Positions 21,300 through 26,144 of a stretch of 26,144 nt of DNA are shown here, one piece after another. Origin of the DNA: an uncultured Oscillospiraceae bacterium (GTDB taxonomy: Bacteria; Bacillota; Clostridia; Oscillospirales; Oscillospiraceae); NCBI GenBank assembly GCA_934553255.1, contig CAKTEZ010000019.1, positions 1 to 26,144 on the forward strand. The letters are read 5' to 3'. The notes under the pieces were generated by a model. The model had not been told where the DNA came from. It saw only the letters and a list, made by a program, of their open reading frames with translations, and ran no database searches. Position 1 is the stretch's first letter; every line of letters starts with the position of its first letter. The position numbers and the translations under genes are program-made.

Positions 21300-22466
21300 T
21301 CAGCGTGCAAGCTTCTTCAGACCGCTCAGGCGGTCGAGTGCCGCGTTGAGCGTTTCGTCCGTCTTGGCGAAGTGCAGGCGAATGGTGTGGTTCACATCCT
21401 CGTCGAAGAACGAGCTGCCCGGCACGCCCGCCACGCCAAGCTTCTGCGCCATTTCCACGCAGAAATCCGTGTCGCTCTGTCCCTTTTTGAGGTAGGGGGA
21501 AATATCCGCCAGCACGAAATAAGTCCCCTGCGGGTCGGTGAACGGAATGCCGAGCCGCTTCATGCCGCCGGTGAACAGCGCCTTCATGTGCGCGTAGTGC
21601 GCGCCGAACTCCTCATAATAGCTCATGGGAAGCTCCAGTCCCGCGATCGCCGCCTCCATCAGCGGAGAGGGCGCGCCGACGGTGTCAAAATCGTGGTACT
21701 GCTTGATGCGGTCCATGATGGGCTGCGGCGCGAGGGCGTAGCCCAGACGCCAGCCGGTAACGGAGTAGGTCTTGGACAGGCTCGAGCAGCAGACCGTGCG
21801 CTCACGCATCCCCGGAAGCGTACTCATGTAGGTATGCTTGTGTCCTTCGTAGACGATATGCTCATACACCTCGTCCATAATGGCATAGACATCGTATCGA
21901 ATGCAGAGATCCGCGATAAGCTTCAGCTCGTCATAGGTGAACACCTTGCCGCTCGGGTTCGATGGATTGCAGATCAGGATCGCCTTGGGGTGCTGCCGGA
22001 ACGCATCCTCCAGCACCTCGGGGTCAAAGGTGAACTGCGGCGGCGCGAGCGGGATAAATACCGGCTCGCAGCCCGCCATGATGGTCTGGGCGCGGTAGTT
22101 CTCAAAATACGGGGAGAACATCACGATCCGGTCTCCCGGGTCGGTGAGTGCAAAGATGGTGTCCACCATCGCCTCGGTCGAGCCGATGGTCACGACCATT
22201 TCGGTCTCCGGATCGTACTTCATGCCCATAAAGCGCTCGCACTTGCGCGAGAGCGCCTGACGGAAGTTCGGCGCGCCCATCGTGACCGGATACTGGTGCG
22301 GGCCAAGCCTGCTGACCTCCTCCAACCGCTCGGTCATCGCCTTGGGCGGGTCGAAGTCCGGATAACCCTGCGCGAGGTTGATCGCCCCGCAGTCCAAACT
22401 GACGCGCGTCATCCGGCGGATCACGGAATCGGTAAAGCGTTCATTTCTTCTGCTCAGCTTCTGCAT
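21300..22466 (-). CDS. Class I/II pyridoxal-phosphate aminotransferase
   Basis: 388 residues from the ATG at 22466, set by GGGGGAGAG upstream. The fold-type I motifs are intact: the N-terminal INLAQGYPDFDPP, CNPSNPSGKV (166-175), DEVYEH (198-203), the PLP-binding lysine K232 in SSLSKTYSVTGWRLGY, and the C-terminal arginine in HTIRLHFAKT. The closest recognisable group is the aspartate/aromatic (kynurenine-type) aminotransferases, whose members act on Asp, aromatic or Met/Gln substrates. The substrate cannot be fixed from sequence. It is transcribed alone from its own promoter, with a terminator downstream. Confidence 0.92.
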   Translation of the reverse strand: MQKLSRRNERFTDSVIRRMTRVSLDCGAINLAQGYPDFDPPKAMTERLEEVSRLGPHQYPVTMGAPNFRQALSRKCERFMGMKYDPETEMVVTIGSTEAMVDTIFALTDPGDRIVMFSPYFENYRAQTIMAGCEPVFIPLAPPQFTFDPEVLEDAFRQHPKAILICNPSNPSGKVFTYDELKLIADLCIRYDVYAIMDEVYEHIVYEGHKHTYMSTLPGMRERTVCCSSLSKTYSVTGWRLGYALAPQPIMDRIKQYHDFDTVGAPSPLMEAAIAGLELPMSYYEEFGAHYAHMKALFTGGMKRLGIPFTDPQGTYFVLADISPYLKKGQSDTDFCVEMAQKLGVAGVPGSSFFDEDVNHTIRLHFAKTDETLNAALDRLSGLKKLAR

Positions 22467-22494
22467 ACAGCTCTCCCCCTTTTGTGCTGCCGAC

Positions 22495-22523
22495 ACTTTA
22501 GCACTTTCCCGCGCTAAAATCAA
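22495..22523 (-). promoter_or_regulatory. Promoter of the aminotransferase gene
   Basis: TTGATT (22523-22518), a 17-base spacer and TAAAGT (22500-22495) on the minus strand. An inverted repeat AGCACTT (22500-22506) / AAGTGCT (22522-22528) brackets the spacer and could be an operator. Confidence 0.65.
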
Positions 22524-22575
22524 GTGCTTTCCTGCACAAAAAAGAGAATTCCGCCGAATTTCTCCGCACTCCGCC

Positions 22576-24150
22576 TCAGCCGCGGTGCAGAATGGCGTCG
22601 AGGTCCTGCTGCGGCGCGGTGATGGGCTGAAGGCCGTAGGCGTCCACCAGCACCTTCGCCACCGTCTCCGAAAGAAACGCGGGCAGCGTGGGACCCAGGC
22701 AGATGTTCTTGATGCCGAGCGAGAGCAGCGTGAGCAGAATGCACACCGCCTTTTGCTCATACCATGTCAGCACCAGCGTCAGCGGCAGGTCATTGACGCC
22801 GCAGCCGAAGGCCTCCGCCAGCGCCAGCGCGATTTGCACGGCGCTGTAGGCGTCGTTGCACTGGCCGACGTCGAGGATGCGCGGAACGCCTTCGATCTCG
22901 CCGAGGTCCAGATCGTTGAAGCGGAATTTGCCGCAGGCGAGCGTGAGAATAAGGGAATCCATCGGCGCGCGCTTGACAAATTCCGTGTAGTAATTGCGCC
23001 CCGGGTGCGCGCCGTCGCAGCCGCCGACCAGAAAAATATGCTTCACCGCGCCGCTTTTGATGGCCTCGACGAGCTGCGGCGCGCGGCTGAGTACCGCGGC
23101 GTGGGCAAAGCCCGTCGTGAGCATATGGCCGCCGTTGATGCCGCTCATGCTCCGGTCCGTCTCGTAGCCGCCGAGGGCGAGCGCCTGCTCGAGGATGGGC
23201 GAAAAGTCCTTGCGGCCGTTTTCGTCCGCCGCGATGTGCCGCAGTCCTCTGTAGCCGACCACCGAGGTCGTGTACACGCGGTCGGCATAGCTCTCGCGCG
23301 GCGGCATCAGGCAGTTGGTCGTAAAGAGGATGGGCGCCGGAATATCCGCAAACTCCTTCTGCTGGTTCTGCCATGCCGTGCCGAAGTTTCCGGCAAGATG
23401 CGGGTATTTGTTCAGTTCCGGATAGCCGTGCGCGGGCAGCATTTCGCAGTGGGTGTAAATGTTGACGCCCTTCCCCGCCGTCTGCTCCAGAAGCTGGTGC
23501 AGATCCTCCAGATCGTGACCGGACACGACGATGAACGGCCCTTTTTTGACATCCGTGTGGACGCGCGTGGGTACGGGGTCGCCGAAGGTATCTGTGTTCG
23601 CGCGGTCAAGCAGCGCCATGCACTTGAAGTTCACCCTGCCGAACTCCATCAGCAGCGCCAGCCACTCCTCCACGCTGTGTTCGCGCGCGAGCGCGGCAAG
23701 GCCGTGATAGAACCACGCGCTCACCTCCTCGTCCTCATAGCCGAGGCTCATGGCATGGTGTGCATAGGCCGCCATGCCCTTGAGTCCGAAGAGCAGCGTG
23801 GAGCGGAGCGACACGATGTCCGTCGCCCCGCGCCAGAGCCATTCCGTCTCCTCCGGAACACTCTGCCCGCGTCCGCGCAGCTCGTCCCCGACCCGCCGCG
23901 TGAAAGCGCGGATGGCCTCATCGTCGAAGTTCACGTTTGTGAGCGTGGTGAACAGGCCGTCTGTGAATAGCCGCGTGACCTCCTGCGAACGCTCTCCTTT
24001 TTCCTCGCAGACCTCCGCGAGCCGGATCAGCGCGCAGACCAGCGCATCCTGCAAACGGGCCGTCTCCGGCTGCTTGCCGCAGACGCCCGTGCGGACGCAG
24101 CCGCTGCCGCCCGCGGTCTGCTGACACTGAAAGCAAAACATTTCAGACAT
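22576..24150 (-). CDS. hcp: Hydroxylamine reductase / hybrid-cluster protein
   Basis: 524 residues. Hcp carries a cubane and a hybrid iron-sulfur-oxygen cluster; it reduces hydroxylamine in vitro and is linked to nitric oxide detoxification. The N-terminal cluster is bound by CFQCQQTAGGSGCVRTGVC, that is cysteines 6, 9, 18 and 24 (CX2CX8CX5C), the class I spacing of strict anaerobes. Hybrid-cluster ligand regions are seen in THCEMLPAHGYPEL, TTNCLMPP, GGCDGAHPGRNYY, LACGKFRFN and LDVGQCNDAYSA. GAGGAGG precedes the ATG. No hcr reductase gene adjoins it. I found no convincing promoter in the 86-base upstream gap, so it may be read with the amidohydrolase gene despite the hairpin between them. 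Confidence 0.96.
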   Translation of the reverse strand: MSEMFCFQCQQTAGGSGCVRTGVCGKQPETARLQDALVCALIRLAEVCEEKGERSQEVTRLFTDGLFTTLTNVNFDDEAIRAFTRRVGDELRGRGQSVPEETEWLWRGATDIVSLRSTLLFGLKGMAAYAHHAMSLGYEDEEVSAWFYHGLAALAREHSVEEWLALLMEFGRVNFKCMALLDRANTDTFGDPVPTRVHTDVKKGPFIVVSGHDLEDLHQLLEQTAGKGVNIYTHCEMLPAHGYPELNKYPHLAGNFGTAWQNQQKEFADIPAPILFTTNCLMPPRESYADRVYTTSVVGYRGLRHIAADENGRKDFSPILEQALALGGYETDRSMSGINGGHMLTTGFAHAAVLSRAPQLVEAIKSGAVKHIFLVGGCDGAHPGRNYYTEFVKRAPMDSLILTLACGKFRFNDLDLGEIEGVPRILDVGQCNDAYSAVQIALALAEAFGCGVNDLPLTLVLTWYEQKAVCILLTLLSLGIKNICLGPTLPAFLSETVAKVLVDAYGLQPITAPQQDLDAILHRG

Positions 24151-24186
24151 GGCGATACCTCCTCAAAAAATCGAGGATAGTATGCG

Positions 24187-24228
24187 CGCACCCGCCGCGG
24201 CATATACAGCCGCGGCGGGTGCGTTTTT
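24187..24228. terminator. Long hairpin between amidohydrolase and hcp
   Basis: A 15-bp perfect GC-rich stem (24187-24201 with 24209-24223) and an ATATACA loop. The T run (24224-24228) is on the plus strand, whereas both neighbouring genes are on the minus strand, where no T run follows. It may therefore act as an mRNA-end or processing stem rather than a true terminator for them. Confidence 0.6.
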
Positions 24229-24236
24229 CGGTATCG

Positions 24237-25313
24237 TCAGCCGACGATCAGCTTCCAGAACGCCTCCGCCGTCGGGCGGAGCAGCGCGTCGGGATATTCG
24301 TAATGCTCGGTGTGGATCTGCGGGTGCGTCTCGCCCGCGCCGACGCCGAAGAACGCGCCCTTGCAATGGTGCAGGTAGTGGCCAAAATCCTCGCTCCAGC
24401 GCATGGGCTTTTCCAGCAGCTGTCCCCCGCACAGGCGCAGGACCTTTTCCGCGCAGGCCGCGTCGTTCACCGTCGCGGGGAACACATCCTGCACCGTTTC
24501 GAAAAAGGCAAGGCCATCCTGCGCCGCCAGCGCCGCAGCGCGCTCCGACACCGCATGGTGGAGCGCCTCCAGATCCTCGTCGAACTCGCCGCGCAGCGTC
24601 AGCCACAGCTCCGCCGCCTCCGCCGCCGCGCCGAAGGCCTTCTCGCCCATCTGCACGCCGATGACCGTGCAGAGCGTCATGCCGCGGTAGCGCTCCGGAG
24701 CGGCCAGCTCGTCGAGCGCGCAGAGCAGGCGGCCCACCGCGGGCGCGGGCGATATTCCCGTCTCCGGATAGGCGGCGTGCGCGGGCTTGCCCACGAGCCG
24801 CAGCGTCACGCCGCGCGAGGCGCAGGCAAAGGTGGACGGGCGTGTAAGTACAAGGCCGAGCGGCCACATCGGCAGATTGTGCGCGCCGTACACCTCGCCG
24901 ACCTTCTCCTGCGCGAACAGCGCACAGCAGGGTGCGGCGCCCTCGCCGGTCTCTTCCGCGGGCTGAAAGAGCAGGAACACGCTCCGTCCGACCGTCTCGC
25001 CCTCAAGCATGAGCGCCGCCGCGCAGAGTGCGGCGGCGTGGCCGTCGTGTCCGCACAGGTGCGACGCGCCGCCCTCCGGCGTCGCGAGCGCGTCATAGTC
25101 CGCGCGCAGGGCGATGGCGGGGCGCGTCGCGTCCGGCTCGCGGTGCGCGGCGTAGAAGCCCGCGCCGCATTCCCGCAGCTCCAATGTGGTGTTCGCGCGC
25201 AGGAACTCCTGCAGCGTCCGCTTCGTCACGACCTCCTGTCCCGACACCTCCGCGCACGCGTGCAGCGTGGCGCGCAGCGCCTTGATCCGTTCAAAATCAA
25301 TGGAATGCGCCAT
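24237..25313 (-). CDS. M20 family amidohydrolase (peptidase M20D type)
   Basis: 358 residues, slightly short for a family usually near 380-400. It hydrolyses amide bonds of N-acyl amino acids or related compounds; the substrate is unknown. Metal-site motifs are HLCGHDGHAAAL (85-96), QPAEETGEGA (about 117-126) and GAHNLP (143-148), and a dimerisation domain follows. In the N-terminal motif, where relatives have LHxxPELSGxE, this protein reads LHACAEVSGQE. Late histidines in THPQIHTEHYEYPD fit the second metal-site region. GGGGGAGGACGG precedes the ATG. It has a consensus promoter and is followed by a hairpin and hcp. Confidence 0.9.
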   Translation of the reverse strand: MAHSIDFERIKALRATLHACAEVSGQEVVTKRTLQEFLRANTTLELRECGAGFYAAHREPDATRPAIALRADYDALATPEGGASHLCGHDGHAAALCAAALMLEGETVGRSVFLLFQPAEETGEGAAPCCALFAQEKVGEVYGAHNLPMWPLGLVLTRPSTFACASRGVTLRLVGKPAHAAYPETGISPAPAVGRLLCALDELAAPERYRGMTLCTVIGVQMGEKAFGAAAEAAELWLTLRGEFDEDLEALHHAVSERAAALAAQDGLAFFETVQDVFPATVNDAACAEKVLRLCGGQLLEKPMRWSEDFGHYLHHCKGAFFGVGAGETHPQIHTEHYEYPDALLRPTAEAFWKLIVG

Positions 25314-25351
25314 CGTTCCGTCCTCCCCCAGAAGCCATTTTCTATGGTTTC

Positions 25352-25380
25352 ATTGTACTGTCGCTCCCGCGGATTGTCAA
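25352..25380 (-). promoter_or_regulatory. Promoter of the amidohydrolase gene
   Basis: TTGACA (25380-25375), a 17-base spacer and TACAAT (25357-25352) on the minus strand. Confidence 0.85.
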
Positions 25381-25418
25381 GATGGCGCAAGCGCCTCCAA
25401 CTTTTTCAAAAATTTCTC

Positions 25419-25447
25419 TTGCCAAACGAAAAAAAGTATGGTATCCT
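25419..25447 (+). promoter_or_regulatory. Promoter of the DUF3793 gene
   Basis: TTGCCA (25419-25424), a 17-base spacer and TATCCT (25442-25447). The expected start near 25454 falls on the first base of the upstream operator copy, so the 5' leader would be about 140 bases. Confidence 0.65.
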
Positions 25448-25453
25448 CTTTTT

Positions 25454-25472
25454 AGTTAAGGTAATCTAACTC
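25454..25472 (-). promoter_or_regulatory. Operator copy 1 (palindromic, on the start site)
   Basis: Read on the minus strand it is GAGTTAGATTACCTTAACT, with half-sites AGTTA and TAACT. It matches operator copy 2 at 16 of 19 bases in the opposite orientation and covers the predicted transcription start. Confidence 0.6.
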
Positions 25473-25527
25473 AATACGGTACTAACTGCTGCAGCCAATC
25501 GCCATACCATCTTTTTCTTTTCCCTAC

Positions 25528-25546
25528 GAGTTAGATAGCTTTAACT
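25528..25546 (+). promoter_or_regulatory. Operator copy 2 (palindromic, in the leader)
   Basis: GAGTTAGATAGCTTTAACT, with perfect 6-base arms GAGTTA/TAACTC when the next base is included. Together with copy 1 it could also pair in RNA (ATCTAACTC at 25464-25472 with GAGTTAGAT at 25528-25536, nine perfect pairs). A metal-dependent DtxR/MntR-type repressor is a candidate binder, because DUF3793 genes often adjoin ferrous iron uptake genes. This is inference. Confidence 0.6.
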
Positions 25547-25596
25547 CATATAAAACAAGCACGATGGGACATACTACGGAAAAGGAGGGAACGGAA

Positions 25597-26144
25597 ATGT
25601 CAGAGGAGCTTTTGATCCGACAGGGTGCGCCCACGCTCGCGGGCATCAAGACCGGCAGTCTTTTCCCCTGCCCGTGCGAGGACCGCGACGCTCTGCTCGC
25701 AGACATCCGCCGCCTGAACCGTCTTCTGGTGCCGAAGGGCCTGTGTCTGCTGCCCATCCGCTTCTTGGAAGGGCAGGCGCTGCTCTACCTCTACCGCCCT
25801 GCTGGACTGCGGCACGATCTGCAGGACACGCTGGCCGCCGAGATCCTGCGGGACGCGGGCTATGCCGATGCGGGCTGCGCCCGCTGCGTAGCGCGGCTCA
25901 TCCGCCGCTTTCGCGAGAGCGGCGAATTTCCGCACGAGGTCGGCCTGTTCCTCAGCTACCCACCGGAGGATGTCAAGGGCTTTATCGACCACCGCGCGAA
26001 CGGGTTCAAATGCGCGGGGCTGTGGAAGGTCTACGGCGACGAGGCCAAGGCGCAGGCCCTGTTCGCGAAATTCAAAAAATGCACGGAGATCTACTGCGCA
26101 CTCTGGCAGACCGGCTCGAAGCTCGAGCAGCTTGCCGTCGCAGT
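25597..26144 (+). CDS. DUF3793 family protein (3' end outside window)
   Basis: About 182 residues are visible and the frame is open at the window edge, so the end is unknown although the family is usually near this length. The pattern is typical of DUF3793: APTLAGIKTGSLFPC near the start, LLPIRFLEGQALLYLYRP, FPHEVGLFLSYPPEDVKGFI, then GLWKVYGDEAKAQALFAKFK and a KCT motif. Function is unknown; in gut clostridia the gene is often found beside feoA/feoB or flavodoxin genes. AAAGGAGGG precedes the ATG. The duplicated operator upstream suggests repressor control. Confidence 0.88.
   Translation, partial: MSEELLIRQGAPTLAGIKTGSLFPCPCEDRDALLADIRRLNRLLVPKGLCLLPIRFLEGQALLYLYRPAGLRHDLQDTLAAEILRDAGYADAGCARCVARLIRRFRESGEFPHEVGLFLSYPPEDVKGFIDHRANGFKCAGLWKVYGDEAKAQALFAKFKKCTEIYCALWQTGSKLEQLAVA

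Noticed and set aside
22378..23970. Plus-strand open frame of 530 codons opposite hcp
   Set aside because: Shadow of hcp, whose cluster ligands fix the true strand and frame.
25454..25546. Structured riboswitch in the DUF3793 leader
   Set aside because: The nine-bp pairing is explained by two inverted copies of a palindromic DNA motif; no further conserved-looking RNA core was recognised.

Overview
The window looks like chromosome from a GC-rich, strictly anaerobic Firmicute, most likely a gut clostridium of the Oscillospiraceae type. This is inferred from family content, not from a search. The pointers are a class I (CX2CX8CX5C) hybrid-cluster protein, a DUF3793 gene, a YitT/DUF2179 protein, a walJ-rlmH pair, strong AGGAGG-type ribosome binding sites, and sigma-A promoters with 17-base spacers in almost every divergent gap. 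No phage, insertion sequence or CRISPR array was seen. Genes are intact and short operons run on both strands.

Layout. (1) 1-1217, minus: uracil permease cut by the window edge, preceded by a leader with a promoter, a 31-codon leader ORF and an intrinsic terminator. (2) 1652-6547, plus: a ParC/GyrA-like topoisomerase subunit, YitT membrane protein, LUD-domain protein, unknown lipoprotein and a half-size DMT transporter. (3) 6605-8191, minus: release factor RF3. (4) 8346-8421: tRNA-Gly(GCC) with its own promoter and terminator. (5) 8558-8893, minus: small membrane protein. (6) 9119-12407, plus: walJ, rlmH, a DUF2007-like gene and a phosphoglucomutase/phosphomannomutase, followed by a LysO-type exporter at 12482-13450. 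(7) 13504-17175, minus: a four-gene ABC importer (lipoprotein receptor, permease, two different ATPases) of the TrpXYZ type. (8) 17609-19155, plus: glycerate kinase and a NifX/NafY-like Cys-rich protein. (9) 19203-19817, minus: membrane-anchored SH3 protein. (10) 19964-21199, plus: O-antigen ligase/polymerase-like protein. (11) 21300-22466, 22576-24150 and 24237-25313, all minus: class I/II aminotransferase, Hcp and M20 amidohydrolase. (12) 25597-26144, plus: partial DUF3793 gene behind a duplicated palindromic operator.

The most interesting content is regulatory. Two transport operons begin with leader-peptide attenuators built differently. The uracil permease leader ORF ends inside the 5' arm of a terminator and is unusually U-rich, the arrangement expected of pyrBI-type UTP-sensing attenuation. 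The ABC importer leader ORF carries a Tyr-Tyr-Ser-Tyr-Phe codon cluster, and its RNA can pair with either of two copies of the same short sequence, one of which touches a terminator just before the receptor gene. This suggests the importer answers to tyrosine/phenylalanine charging. Both are inferences from sequence layout. The DUF3793 promoter has two inverted copies of a 19-bp operator, one on its predicted start site.
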